A stretch of 40,157 bases of DNA from Caulobacterales bacterium (GTDB taxonomy: Bacteria > Pseudomonadota > Alphaproteobacteria > Caulobacterales > Caulobacteraceae): contig JACPDR010000049.1 in the NCBI GenBank assembly GCA_016183935.1, positions 1 to 40,157 on the forward strand, given 5' to 3'. Under the pieces are notes generated by a model. The model did no database searches and had not been told where the DNA came from. It saw only the letters and a list, made by a program, of their open reading frames with translations. The position numbers and the translations under genes are program-made. Of the stretch, positions 9,234 through 17,710 are shown one piece after another. How positions within the stretch are numbered: position 1 is the stretch's first letter; the number at the start of each line of letters is the position of its first letter.

Positions 9234-9899
9234 ATGATCACCGTCCATCATCTCAACGACTCGCGCTCGCAGCGGGTGCTGTGGCTGCTCGAGGAACTGA
9301 GGCTGCCGTACGAGGTGAAACGCTATCAGCGCGATGCGAAGACCATGCTGGCGCCACCCGAACTGAAGGCGATCCATCCGCTGGGCAAGTCGCCGGTGCT
9401 CGACGACGGCGACGTGCGGGTGGCGGAGACGGGGGCCGTGGTCGAATACCTGCTGGAGAGCCACGGCGGCTCGGCCCTGCGCCCGGCGCGGGGCACGCCG
9501 GAGGGGCGGCGCTTCACCTACTGGCTGCATTACGCCGAAGGCTCGGCGATGACGCCGCTGCTGCTGAAGCTGATCTTCAGCCAGATTCCGAAGCGGGTCC
9601 CGTGGCTGGTCCGACCGGTGGCCAACGGGATCACCCGCGGCATGAACGCGCGCATGATCGATCCGCAGCTGGCGGCGCATACGGCCTACTGGGAGGCCGA
9701 ACTGGCCCGGTCCGAATGGTTCGCGGGGGACGCCTTCTCGGCCGCCGACATCATGATGAGCTTTCCGGTCGAGGCCGCAGGCAGCCGGATCGGCTACGGC
9801 GCCGACAAGCCGCGCCTGAAGGCGTTCCTGGAACGCATCCACGCCCGCCCCGCCTATCAGCGGGCGCTCGAACGGGGCGGTCCCTACAGCTACGCCTGA
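9234..9899 (+). CDS. Glutathione S-transferase family protein
   Basis: This 221-residue protein has a thioredoxin-like N-terminal domain (residues 1-80) with the strand-helix start ITVHHLNDSRSQRVLWLLEE. The cis-Pro loop is GKSPVLDDG and the glutathione-binding ETGAVVEYL follows. The remainder is the all-helical C-terminal domain, with the N-capping motif FSAADIMMSFP. It presumably conjugates glutathione to electrophiles or reduces peroxides; the substrate is unknown. ATG 9234 gives the standard N-terminus and has a GGAG-like site upstream (cggagccgtc); the in-frame start nine codons earlier adds nothing conserved. A stable hairpin follows its stop. Confidence 0.92.
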   Translation: MITVHHLNDSRSQRVLWLLEELRLPYEVKRYQRDAKTMLAPPELKAIHPLGKSPVLDDGDVRVAETGAVVEYLLESHGGSALRPARGTPEGRRFTYWLHYAEGSAMTPLLLKLIFSQIPKRVPWLVRPVANGITRGMNARMIDPQLAAHTAYWEAELARSEWFAGDAFSAADIMMSFPVEAAGSRIGYGADKPRLKAFLERIHARPAYQRALERGGPYSYA

Positions 9900-9914
9900 C
9901 CCGGTGGGCCCACG

Positions 9915-9946
9915 GGACACAATCGGGCGAAACCCGATCCGTGTCC
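9915..9946 (+). terminator. Nested hairpin after the GST gene
   Basis: The arms ggacac (9915-9920) and gtgtcc (9941-9946) enclose a second perfect stem, atcggg (9922-9927) with cccgat (9933-9938), around a cgaaa loop. There is no T-run, so it may be a weak or Rho-assisted terminator, or a 3'-end stabiliser of the GST mRNA. Confidence 0.45.
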
Positions 9947-9990
9947 GGAACCGGACGGCAACCCCGGGCAGGGCCAAACGTTAACGAGCC

Positions 9991-10206
9991 ATGCGCCTGA
10001 AAACCGTCCAAGTCATCGCCGCCCTGGTCGCGGCCGTCGCCTTCGTCCTCGCCTTCATGGCGGCGGGCGTGTTGCTGGTCTCCAGCCTGTTCATGGCCAT
10101 CGGTCTCGCCGCCGTCGCCTGGCTGGCCTGGAGCCTGGTGCGTCGGGTGAAGTTGTGGGGCGATATCCAGCAGATCAGGGAGCGTCGGCGAAAGCCCGCC
10201 GCATAG
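9991..10206 (+). CDS. Small two-helix membrane protein
   Basis: This encodes 71 residues. Two hydrophobic segments (about 7-30 and 32-50) are followed by a strongly basic tail (RRVKLWGDIQQIRERRRKP). By the positive-inside rule the tail is cytoplasmic. The ATG lies 6 nt after a GTTAAC sequence, with no clear Shine-Dalgarno. No family was recognised. It lies between the GST gene and greA on the same strand, with 135 nt before greA, so it is probably a separate transcript. Confidence 0.7.
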   Translation: MRLKTVQVIAALVAAVAFVLAFMAAGVLLVSSLFMAIGLAAVAWLAWSLVRRVKLWGDIQQIRERRRKPAA

Positions 10207-10246
10207 GGCCATGCCCGCCGGACGCCTTGCCCCTTGAACCTTGGGA

Positions 10247-10258
10247 TAGGGCGCCCTA
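10247..10258. promoter_or_regulatory. 12-bp perfect palindrome upstream of greA
   Basis: The sequence tagggcgcccta is a perfect inverted repeat 84 nt before the greA start. It could be an operator, or the stem of a terminator for the preceding small gene; no T-run follows. Function is not assigned. Confidence 0.3.
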
Positions 10259-10341
10259 CCCTCTTGGGCCGGTCGCGTGCGCCCAGCGACCTTCGTGCCG
10301 AGTAAGTCTGTCAGTCGGGCTAGCCAAGAAACTCACGACAT

Positions 10342-10815
10342 ATGGAAAAAGTGCCGATGACGGCCGAGGGCTACCGTGCCCTCGACGATCAGTTGAAGCA
10401 ATTGAAGTCGGTCGAGAGGCCGAGCGTCATCGCGGCCATTTCCGAGGCCCGCGAGCACGGCGACCTGTCCGAAAACGCCGAGTATCACGCGGCGAAGGAA
10501 CGGCAGGGCTGGATCGAGGGTCAGATCGCCGAGATCGAGGACCGGATCAGCCGGGCCCAGGTCATCGACGTCTCCAGGCTGAGCGGCGACCAGGTGAAGT
10601 TCGGCGCCACGGTCACCGTGGTCGACGAGGACACCGAGGAAGAGGGCCGCTACCAGATCGTCGGCGAGCACGAAGCCGACGTGAAGGCGGGCAAGATCTC
10701 CGTCGCCTCGCCGATCGCGCGCGCCATGATCTCCAAGGAGGTCGGCGACGTGGTCGAGGTCAACACCCCGGGTGGGGTGAAGGCCTACGAGATCCTCAAG
10801 GTCGAGTGGAAATAG
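10342..10815 (+). CDS. greA: Transcription elongation factor GreA
   Basis: This 157-residue protein has the standard GreA length and layout. An N-terminal antiparallel coiled coil (residues 1-75) carries the acidic tip motif [15 protein letters not shown], whose Asp and Glu direct RNA cleavage by backtracked RNA polymerase. The C-terminal FKBP-like domain (80-157) includes [20 protein letters not shown], which docks on the polymerase secondary channel. It is the first gene of a probable operon: a VOC protein starts 4 nt after its stop and an ELM1-family gene overlaps that one. Confidence 0.97.
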   Translation: MEKVPMTAEGYRALDDQLKQLKSVERPSVIAAISEAREHGDLSENAEYHAAKERQGWIEGQIAEIEDRISRAQVIDVSRLSGDQVKFGATVTVVDEDTEEEGRYQIVGEHEADVKAGKISVASPIARAMISKEVGDVVEVNTPGGVKAYEILKVEWK

Positions 10816-10819
10816 GCCG

Positions 10820-11239
10820 ATGAGCCAGCCCTCCGGAACGCGCGCGCCTCTGGTCTCGCACGTTTCGGTCGGCGTCACGGACCTGCACCGGGCCGGCGTC
10901 TTCTACGACGCCGTAATGGCGACGATCGGCGCGCGCCGGATCATGGAGCACGGAGTGGGCATCGGCTATGGCCGGACCTTCCCCGAGTTCTGGGCCGCCC
11001 GCCCGCACGACGGCGGGCAGGCTGACGCCGGCAACGGCGCCCATGTCTGCTTCAACGCGCCCGACGCGGCGGCCGTCGCGGCCTTCCACGCCGCCGGACT
11101 GGCGGCGGGCGGCGTGGACGACGGCGCGCCCGGCCCGCGGCCTGAATACGCCCCCGGCTACCATGCCGCCTTCCTGCGCGATCCCGACGGCAACAAGGTC
11201 GAGGCGATGTGCTGGACCGCGCGCGCCGACGCGGGGTGA
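10820..11239 (+). CDS. VOC superfamily (glyoxalase/dioxygenase-like) protein
   Basis: This 139-residue protein has one vicinal-oxygen-chelate module pair. The first beta-strand, SHVSVGVTDLHRAGVFYD, supplies the usual metal-binding His. The last strand ends FLRDPDGNKVEAMCW, supplying the conserved Glu. Proteins of this subgroup are often annotated as lactoylglutathione lyase-like, but the substrate is unknown. It starts 4 nt after greA, and its stop overlaps the next gene's GTG start (GTGA), so the three genes are probably cotranscribed. Confidence 0.88.
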   Translation: MSQPSGTRAPLVSHVSVGVTDLHRAGVFYDAVMATIGARRIMEHGVGIGYGRTFPEFWAARPHDGGQADAGNGAHVCFNAPDAAAVAAFHAAGLAAGGVDDGAPGPRPEYAPGYHAAFLRDPDGNKVEAMCWTARADAG

Positions 11240-12228
11240 CCCGCCCCCTGTCCATCTGGGTCGTCTCCGACGGCCGGGCCGGCATCGAGAACCAGGCCCT
11301 GGGCCTGGCCGAGGCCGTGCAGCGGCTGGCGCCGGCCACGATCACCATCAAACGCATCCGCTGGCGCACGGCCTTCGACAAGCTGCCGTCGGCCCTGAAG
11401 GCGCCGTGGATGCTGGACCCGTCGTCCGACGCAACCGCGCCCGCGTCCCGCGAAGACTGGCCCGACCTGTGGATCGCCACCGGGCGCGCCACCCTGCCGC
11501 TGTCGGCGACCGTGCGCCGCCGCTCGGGCGGGCGGACCTTCGTGGTCCAGACCCAGGACCCGCGCTGGAAGACGGACGCCTACGACCTGGTCGTGGCCCC
11601 GGCGCATGACGAGGCGGCCGGACCCAATGTGCTGTCGATCACCGGTTCGCCGCATCGGGTGACGGCGGCGCGGCTGGCCGAGGAAGCGGCGGCGTTCGAG
11701 GCCGTCCTGTTCCCCTTGCCCCATCCTCGCGTGGCGGCGCTGATCGGCGGGCGCTCGATGGCGTTCGACCTGACCGAAGCCCACGCCGCCGAGCTGGCCG
11801 ACCGGATCGCGGACGCCGTGGCGCAGGCCGGCGGCTCGCTGATGCTGACCTTCTCGCGCCGCACGCCCGCGGCCGCGAAACAGGTGATAACCGCGCGGCT
11901 GGCCGCCCTGCCCGGCCTGATCTGGGACGGGACCGGGTCCAATCCCTATTTCGCCTTCCTGCATTTCGCCGACCATGTGCTGGTCACCGAGGACAGCGCC
12001 AACATGGCCGCCGAGGCGGCCTCGACCGGCAAGCCCGTGCACGTCCTGCCGATGATCGCGCTGAAGCCCGCCGGCAAGTTCTCCCGCCTGCACGCCGACC
12101 TGCGCGAGCGCGGCGCGGCGCGGCCGTTCGACGGGGCGCTGGAGCCCTGGACCTACGCGCCGCTGAACGAGAGCGAACGCGCCGCGCGGGCGGTTCTGGA
12201 GAGGCTCGCGGGTTCCGGAGTCGGCTGA
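11236..12228 (+). CDS. Mitochondrial-fission ELM1 family protein (DUF1022)
   Basis: This 330-residue protein belongs to the ELM1/DUF1022 family, which has a GT-B glycosyltransferase-like fold. Family blocks are WVVSDGRAGIENQALGLAEA at the N-terminus, a central ALIGGRSMAFDL segment opening the second Rossmann half, and VTEDSANMAAEAASTGKPVH in the presumed nucleotide-sugar site. Bacterial members are thought to act in envelope or cell-surface biology, but no reaction is established. The GTG at 11236 is chosen because it overlaps the upstream stop by four bases and gives the usual MTRPLSIWVVSDG start. A GTG at 11209 is an alternative. It converges on cysQ with an 7-nt gap. Confidence 0.88.
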   Translation: MTRPLSIWVVSDGRAGIENQALGLAEAVQRLAPATITIKRIRWRTAFDKLPSALKAPWMLDPSSDATAPASREDWPDLWIATGRATLPLSATVRRRSGGRTFVVQTQDPRWKTDAYDLVVAPAHDEAAGPNVLSITGSPHRVTAARLAEEAAAFEAVLFPLPHPRVAALIGGRSMAFDLTEAHAAELADRIADAVAQAGGSLMLTFSRRTPAAAKQVITARLAALPGLIWDGTGSNPYFAFLHFADHVLVTEDSANMAAEAASTGKPVHVLPMIALKPAGKFSRLHADLRERGAARPFDGALEPWTYAPLNESERAARAVLERLAGSGVG

Positions 12229-12235
12229 GGCGTCC

Positions 12236-13021
12236 CTAGTCGCCGAGGGCCACGAAGCCGCCGTTGGCGAAGCAGGACTTGCCGTAGCGCAGCGGCTGGC
12301 CGTCCTCCGCCATGACCCGGCCGCCGGCGGCCTCGAGCACCGCCTGCCCGGCCGCCGTGTCCCACTCGGACGTCGGGCCAGTGCGCGGATAGGCGTCGAA
12401 CCGCCCCTCGGCGATCAGGCAGAATTTCAGCGAGGAATCGGTGCCCTGCCACTGCACGCAGCCATGGCGCGAGGCGAGGCGCTCGGCCTCGACGTCGGTC
12501 ATCGAGTGGCTCATCACGGCCATGGGCGAGGCGGGGCGGTTGCGCACCTTGATCGGCTGCCACGCCTCGCCGAAGCGGCGGCGGAAGGCGCCGGCGCCCG
12601 GGGCGGCGCTGCGCCATGTGGTGGCCGTGGCCGGGGCGGTGACGACGCCGGCGACCACCACGCCGTCATGCACCAGGGCGATGTTGACGGTGAAGCTCTC
12701 GCGGCCCTCGATGAAGCCCCGGGTGCCGTCCAGCGGATCGATCAGCCAGAACCAGTCGGCGGCCTCGGCCGGGACTCCGTCGGCGGCCGCCGCCTCCTCG
12801 GCCACGGTCTGGACGCCGGGGTACAGCGCCTCAAGCCGCTCGAGGATCAGGGCCTCGGCCTCGCGGTCGGCGCGGGTCACGGGGCTGTCGTCGGCCTTGG
12901 CCTCGACGGCGACGCCGCTGCGCCAGTAAGGCAGGATGACGCGCGCGGCGTCCTCGGCGATGTCGGCCAGCGCCTCGGTCAATGCGCCCGAGGCGAGGTC
13001 GGCGGTCAGTCGTTTGCTCAT
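12236..13021 (-). CDS. cysQ: 3'(2'),5'-bisphosphate nucleotidase, inositol monophosphatase family
   Basis: This 261-residue enzyme has the lithium-sensitive phosphatase signatures. The metal site is WFWLIDPLDGTRGFIEGRE followed by SFTVNIALVHDG, and the C-terminal motif is SEWDTAAGQAVLEAAGG. Presence of FTVNIAL and GFIEGRESF favours CysQ (removal of 3'-phosphate from PAP, supporting sulfate assimilation) over inositol-1-phosphatase. Met 13021 opens the protein (MSKRLTADLASG). It is divergent from chpT, with 90 nt between the start codons. The substrate is inferred from the family. Confidence 0.9.
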   Translation of the reverse strand: MSKRLTADLASGALTEALADIAEDAARVILPYWRSGVAVEAKADDSPVTRADREAEALILERLEALYPGVQTVAEEAAAADGVPAEAADWFWLIDPLDGTRGFIEGRESFTVNIALVHDGVVVAGVVTAPATATTWRSAAPGAGAFRRRFGEAWQPIKVRNRPASPMAVMSHSMTDVEAERLASRHGCVQWQGTDSSLKFCLIAEGRFDAYPRTGPTSEWDTAAGQAVLEAAGGRVMAEDGQPLRYGKSCFANGGFVALGD

Positions 13022-13111
13022 GGGCGCTCCGATAGCCCATCGGGGCGGTTTGAAGAACCGGCAAATCAGGGCAGCGTCCGCGTGACCCGCCACCTGTTGT
13101 TTTCGAGCCCG

Positions 13112-13768
13112 ATGACCGACACCGCCGCCCCTTCCGCCCTTCCCGACGGCCAGGCCCTGGCGGCGCTGGTCGCCGGCAAGCTGTGCCACGACTTCATCAG
13201 CCCCGCCGGAGCGATCAGTTCCGGGCTGGATCTGCTGAAGGACCCCAGCGCGCAGGACATGCGCGATGACGCCATGGGGCTGATCGAGGCCAGCGCCCGC
13301 AAGATGGTGGCGCTGGTGGCCTTCGCCCGGGTGGCCTTCGGGGCCTCGACGTCGGCGGAGCGATTCTCGGGCCCCGAACTGGGCGAATTGGTCGCCGCCC
13401 TGTCGGAGGGCGGACGGGCGACGCTGGACTGGCGCGTCGAGGGCGGGGACTATTCGAAGGCCGAGGCTCGCGCACTTGTGAACCTGGCCTGGCTGACCCT
13501 CGCCGCCCTGCCCTCGGGCGGCGCGGCGGTGGTGTCGACGCGCCGCGGCGAGGATGGGCTGGAGATCACCGGCCTGGCCGAAGGCGCGCGGGCCCGGTTG
13601 AAGCCCGAGGCGGTGGCGGGACTGGCGGGCCAGCCGCTGGCCGAGGGCCTGCAGGGGCAGTGGATTCAACCGTATTGGCTGTGGCTGACCGCGCGGGACG
13701 CCGGCGGGTCGCTGGACACGCAAGCGGAGGAAGGCCGGGTTTCCCTGATTGTCCACATGCCTAACTGA
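13112..13768 (+). CDS. chpT: Histidine phosphotransferase ChpT
   Basis: This 218-residue protein resembles the degenerate histidine-kinase fold of Caulobacter ChpT. A dimeric helical hairpin carries the phospho-accepting His26 in AGKLCHDFISPAGAISSGLD. A C-terminal Bergerat-like domain lacks ATP-binding motifs. In Caulobacter, ChpT receives phosphate from the CckA receiver domain and passes it to CtrA and CpdR, controlling cell-cycle transcription and proteolysis. A CckA homologue is encoded at 34707-36755. ATG 13112 is preferred over the in-frame GTG at 13082. A CheY-like and a CheR-like gene follow on the same strand. Confidence 0.92.
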   Translation: MTDTAAPSALPDGQALAALVAGKLCHDFISPAGAISSGLDLLKDPSAQDMRDDAMGLIEASARKMVALVAFARVAFGASTSAERFSGPELGELVAALSEGGRATLDWRVEGGDYSKAEARALVNLAWLTLAALPSGGAAVVSTRRGEDGLEITGLAEGARARLKPEAVAGLAGQPLAEGLQGQWIQPYWLWLTARDAGGSLDTQAEEGRVSLIVHMPN

Positions 13769-13775
13769 GGCTTAA

Positions 13776-13804
13776 GCCGGTTTCCCAAGGACTCGTTAAC
13801 CGGC
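13776..13804 (+). terminator. Inverted repeat after chpT
   Basis: The arms gccggtt (13776-13782) and aaccggc (13798-13804) form a perfect 7-bp stem with a 15-nt loop that contains part of a GTTAAC sequence. It lies 8 nt after the chpT stop. With no T-run it may be a weak terminator. The GTTAAC could be a CtrA half-site, but no full TTAA-N7-TTAAC is present. Confidence 0.35.
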
Positions 13805-13868
13805 ATGCGCTGATTATAACGGTCATACACACGCGGGCGTTGTGCGCGTTAGTTCCGGAAGCTAGGCC

Positions 13869-14240
13869 TTGACCCCCAGAACCTGCCTGATCGTCGACGA
13901 CAGCCGGATCATCCGCAAGGTCGCCCGGCGTATCGTCGAGACTCTGGGCTTCGAGGTCGACGAGGCCGCCGACGGCTCCGAGGCGCTGGCCTTCTGCGCC
14001 GGCGTTATGCCCGAGGTTATCCTGCTGGACTGGTCGATGCCGGTGATGGACGGCATGACCTTCCTGCGCCGTCTGCGGGGACTGCCCGGCGGCGCCGAGC
14101 CCAAGGTGCTGTTCTGCACCATCGAAACCCGCGCCGAACGCATCGCCGAGGCCCTGTCCGCCGGCGCCGACGACTATGTGATGAAGCCGTTCGACGGCGA
14201 GATCCTGACATCGAAATTCGCCGAGGTGGGGGCCGTCTGA
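13869..14240 (+). CDS. CheY-like single-domain response regulator
   Basis: This 123-residue protein is a lone receiver domain. The acidic pocket is CLIVDDSRI (Asp10, Asp11), the phospho-acceptor is Asp54 in ILLDWSMPVMDG, the switch Thr is at 84 (FCTIET) and the conserved Lys at 106 (YVMKPFDGE). All active-site residues are present, so it should be phosphorylatable. The only plausible start is TTG at 13869, because the receiver fold begins immediately and no ATG or GTG precedes it in frame. The CheR-like gene follows after 4 nt, so the two are probably an operon. Placement after chpT is suggestive, but no output partner can be seen. Confidence 0.93.
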   Translation: MTPRTCLIVDDSRIIRKVARRIVETLGFEVDEAADGSEALAFCAGVMPEVILLDWSMPVMDGMTFLRRLRGLPGGAEPKVLFCTIETRAERIAEALSAGADDYVMKPFDGEILTSKFAEVGAV

Positions 14241-14244
14241 ACCC

Positions 14245-15060
14245 ATGTCGCCCGAGGACTTCGACCGCCTGCAGTCGCTGATGGCCTCGCGCGCCGGGTT
14301 CCGGCTGACGCGCGACCGGATGAAACTGGCCGAGCACCGGCTGGGCCCGCTGGCCCGTCGCGAGGGCTATGAGACGGTCGACGCCCTGCTGGCCTCGCTG
14401 TGGGCGAAGCCGGTGGCGACGCTGGGCTGGGCGGTGATCGAGGCCCTGCTCAATCCCGAGACCTGGTTCCGGCGCGACCGGGCCACCTTCGACACCTTCA
14501 CCGGCGAGTTGCTGCCCGCCCTCTCGGCCGCCCGCGGCGGCGCGCCGGTCAAGGTCTGGTCGGCGGGCTGCTCGACGGGACAGGAGGCCTGGTCGCTGGC
14601 GATCGGGGCCATGGACGGCGGCTTCCCCGTGGAGATCGTCGGCACCGACCTGTCGCAGCGCGCGCTGGAGAAGGCCCGCGTCGGCGCCTACACCGGCTTC
14701 GAGATCCAGCGCGGCCTGAAGGCCGGGACCATGCTGGCGTGGTTCGACCAGGCCGAGGACAACTGGATCGCCAAGCCCCAGCTGCGCGCCGCGGTGCATT
14801 TCGCCCGCGCCAACCTGCTGGACCCGCCCGCCGACGAGCATCGCTTTGACGTCATCTTCTGCCGCCACGTGCTCGGCGACATGGAGCCGGCCCGGCGCAC
14901 CCAGGCGCTGGACAACCTGGAGCGGCGGCTGGTCGACGACGGCTGCCTGTTCCTCGGCCGCGACGAGGCGCTGGAAGGCGACAGCATCGCCTTCCGCGCG
15001 GTGGCGGGGCGCAAGGGTCTTTACGTCAAGACGGCCGCGGCGCTGCGCCGGGCGGCGTAA
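14245..15060 (+). CDS. CheR-type protein-glutamate methyltransferase
   Basis: This 271-residue protein has the small N-terminal CheR helical domain (residues 1-75), then a SAM-dependent methyltransferase domain. Motifs seen are LLNPETWFRRD (the CheR NETxFFR-type segment), WSAGCSTGQEAWSLA for SAM binding, GTDLSQRALEKAR, and FDVIFCRHVLGDM, which replaces the usual CRNVLIYF. Classical CheR methylates chemoreceptor glutamates. The altered last motif and absence of any MCP, CheA or CheW nearby leave the substrate open. It is coupled to the CheY-like gene 4 nt upstream. Confidence 0.88.
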   Translation: MSPEDFDRLQSLMASRAGFRLTRDRMKLAEHRLGPLARREGYETVDALLASLWAKPVATLGWAVIEALLNPETWFRRDRATFDTFTGELLPALSAARGGAPVKVWSAGCSTGQEAWSLAIGAMDGGFPVEIVGTDLSQRALEKARVGAYTGFEIQRGLKAGTMLAWFDQAEDNWIAKPQLRAAVHFARANLLDPPADEHRFDVIFCRHVLGDMEPARRTQALDNLERRLVDDGCLFLGRDEALEGDSIAFRAVAGRKGLYVKTAAALRRAA

Positions 15061-15149
15061 GGCCGCCGGTGATTTGCGCCTTGCCCCGGCGGCGGCGCCC
15101 TGCCTAGTCTGATACGCGGTCAAGCAACGACCGGCCGGAGCCCGTCAGC

Positions 15150-15785
15150 GTGCATCTGATCCTTGGAGTGGTTCTTGCGGGTCTGATCGGGGCGCCGGCG
15201 AACTCCCAGACACCTCCCATCTTCCATCCGGGCGCGCCGGGCGCCGACTCGCGGGTGATCACCGCCCGGGAATCGGTCGAGCTGAGCCGGACCGGATTCG
15301 TCGAGGCCGACGTCCGCTTCATGCAGCACATGATCGTCCATCACGCCCAGGCGGTGGAGATGGTCGGGCTGCTGGAGACCCGGGCGGCCTCGGACACGGT
15401 GCGGCGGCTGGGCGAGCGGATCGCGCAGAGCCAGGCGGCCGAGATGGCGCTGATGCAGGACTGGCTGGCCGGGCATGGCCAGCCCGTCGCGGCCGCGGAT
15501 CCGCACGCCGGGCATCAGGCGCACGCCTCCGATGCGTCGCTGATGCCGGGCATGCTGTCGCCGGCGCGGATGTCGGCGCTGGCCGCCGCGACCGGGCCGG
15601 CCTTCGACCGCCTGTTCCTGGAAAGCATGATCCAGCACCATCAGGGCGCGCTCGACATGGTCGACGCCCTGCTCGCCGGGCCCGACACGGCGGAGGACCC
15701 GCTGCTGTCCGAGTTCGTCACCTCCGTCGTCGCCGACCAGTCGGCCGAAATCCTGCGCATGCAGACCATCCTGTCCGAGCTTTGA
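15150..15785 (+). CDS. DUF305 secreted protein
   Basis: This encodes 211 residues from a GTG start, with a signal peptide (about residues 1-19, ending ANSQ). Two DUF305 helical hairpins carry the family's paired histidines, FMQHMIVHHAQAVEMV in the first half and FLESMIQHHQGALDMVDAL in the second. The fold is ferritin-like, and the HH/M/E pattern suggests metal binding, perhaps copper. A His-rich linker (DPHAGHQAHASD) joins them. The next gene, a frameshifted LVIVD-repeat protein, begins 23 nt after the stop, so the two secreted proteins probably form an operon. Confidence 0.88.
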   Translation: MHLILGVVLAGLIGAPANSQTPPIFHPGAPGADSRVITARESVELSRTGFVEADVRFMQHMIVHHAQAVEMVGLLETRAASDTVRRLGERIAQSQAAEMALMQDWLAGHGQPVAAADPHAGHQAHASDASLMPGMLSPARMSALAAATGPAFDRLFLESMIQHHQGALDMVDALLAGPDTAEDPLLSEFVTSVVADQSAEILRMQTILSEL

Positions 15786-15808
15786 ATCCAGTCATCCGAG
15801 GGGCGACC

Positions 15809-17697
15809 ATGATCATCCGCAGTCTTCTGTTGAGCTCCGCCGCGGCGGCCAGTCTTCTGTTCGCGGCCGCCACGGCCCAGGCGCAGGCCCCGGGCCAGAC
15901 GCCGGCCGTCGGGACGGATGTCCGCACCACCCTGTCGCCGGGCCTGCACGACGCCGGGCAGGCCGCGTCCAACCTGACGCTGGAGTATTCCGTCGCGCCG
16001 CCGCCCGGCTTCTTCGATCCGGAAGCGCTGTTCGCGCCGCCCACGCGCGAAGAGGCGGCCGCGGCCCGGGCGGCCCGGGACCAGGCCGCCGCGGCGGGCC
16101 TGCCGGACCCCCAGCCCAAACCGAAATACAGCCCCCTCTCGCCAACAGCGACATGGCCATGTCCAACGGCCGGCTGTTCGTGGGCAGCTTCCACGGCTTC
16201 AACGCCTGGGACGTCACCGGCGAGGGCGCGCCGCAGCTGGTCCTGTCGGTGGTCTGCCCCGGCGGCCAGGGCGACGTCTCGGTGCACGGCGACCTGCTGT
16301 TCATGTCGGTCGAGCAGAACCGCGCCCGGCTCGACTGCGGCGTCAGGGACGCCGAGGGCGAGGTCAACGCCGAACGCTTCCGCGGCATCCGCATCTTCGA
16401 CATCAGCGACCTGTCGGCGCCGCGCCAGATCGCCGCCGTCCAGACCTGCCGCGGTTCGCACACCCACACCCAGGTCCCGGACCCGAACGATTCCAACGTC
16501 CTCTACATCTACAACTCGGCCACCTCGGGCGTGCGCAAGTCGGACGAGCTGGCCATCTGCCAGGACGGCGAGCCGGGCGAGAACCCCGAAACCGCGCTGT
16601 ACTCGATCGACGTGATCAAGGTGCCGCTCGACGCGCCGGAGCAGGCCGCCATCGTCAGCCGGCCGCGCATCTTCGCCGACCGCGAGACTGGCGAGATCGC
16701 CGGCCTGTGGAAGGGCGGCCGCTTCGGCGTCGCCGGCCAGGAGAGCGGAGCGACCAACCACTGCCACGACATCACCGTCTATCCCGAGCTGAACCTCGCG
16801 GCCGGCGCCTGCAGCGGCAACGGCATCCTGCTGGACATCTCCGATCCGGAGAACCCGTCGCGGGTCTCGGACCTGTTCGATCCGGACATGGCCTACTGGC
16901 ACTCGGCGACGTTCAACACCGCGGGCGACAAGGTGCTGTTCACCGACGAATGGGGCGGCGGCACCTCGGCGCGTTGCCGGGCCGAGGACCCGGCCACCTG
17001 GGGCGCCGACCTGATCGCCACGGTGGAGGACGGCAAGCTCGAGGGGCAGGGCCTCTACAAGCTGCCCGGCGTGCAGACGAGCACCGAGAACTGCGTCGCC
17101 CACAACGGCACGCTGATCCCGGTGCCCGGCCGCGACCTGATGGTCCAGGCCTGGTATCAGGGCGGCGTCTCGATCGTCGACTTCACCGACCCGGCCCGTC
17201 CGGTCGAGATCGCCTGGTTCGACCGCGGCCCGATCGACGCCGAGCGGCTGAAGGTGGGCGGCCACTGGTCGGCCTACTGGTTCAACGGCCGCATCTACGC
17301 CAGCGAGATCGCGCGCGGCTTCGACGTGCTGCGCCTGAAGCCGAGCGAGCATCTGTCGGCGGCCGAGATCGCCGTCGCCGAACGGGTGATGCAGGAGACG
17401 ATCAATCCGCAAACCCAGACCCGCCCGGCGTGGGGGGATCACCCGGACGTGGCCGGCGCCTATCTCGATCAGCTCACGCGGTCTGACGGGCTCGACGCCG
17501 CCCTGGCCGGCCAGGTTCGCGCCGTGGTCGACGAGTGGCGCGAGGGCGACCTCGACGAGGCGCGGGCGGCCGAGCTCTCCGCGACCCTGGCCGCCGCGGC
17601 CGCCGCCGAAGCCGCGTCGGAAGAGGGGAACAAGATCGACGCGGCCCGGATGGCCTCGCTGGCGGGCGTGCTCGAAAGGGCCGCCCAGCCGGCCTGA
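15809..17697 (+). pseudogene. LVIVD-repeat secreted protein, frameshifted
   Basis: Translation from ATG 15809 gives a signal peptide (ending ATAQAQA) and ~110 conserved-looking residues up to PKPKYSP, near 16135. The frame then runs into low-complexity sequence and stops at 16615. From about 16140 the -1 frame carries the rest of the protein: LANSDMAMSNGRLFVGSFHG, LVIVD-type propeller repeats (IRIFDISDLSAPRQIA, ILLDISDPENPSRVSDL, VSIVDFTDPARPVEIAW), and a helical alanine-rich tail to 17697. Adding a single base in the C/T-rich stretch gccccctctcgcc (16131-16143) rejoins the halves into a protein of about 629 residues. This is therefore a one-base deletion, either a real mutation or a sequencing error. 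The 3' portion is an intact 514-codon ORF from 16153 but lacks the export signal. The DUF305 gene upstream is a likely partner. Confidence 0.82.
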
Positions 17698-17710
17698 CGC
17701 CGGGTCGAAA

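Noticed and set aside
13795..13800. GTTAAC as a CtrA site before the response-regulator gene
   Set aside because: Only half-sites are found; no TTAA-N7-TTAAC is present here or at the similar sequences near 9979 and 20731.
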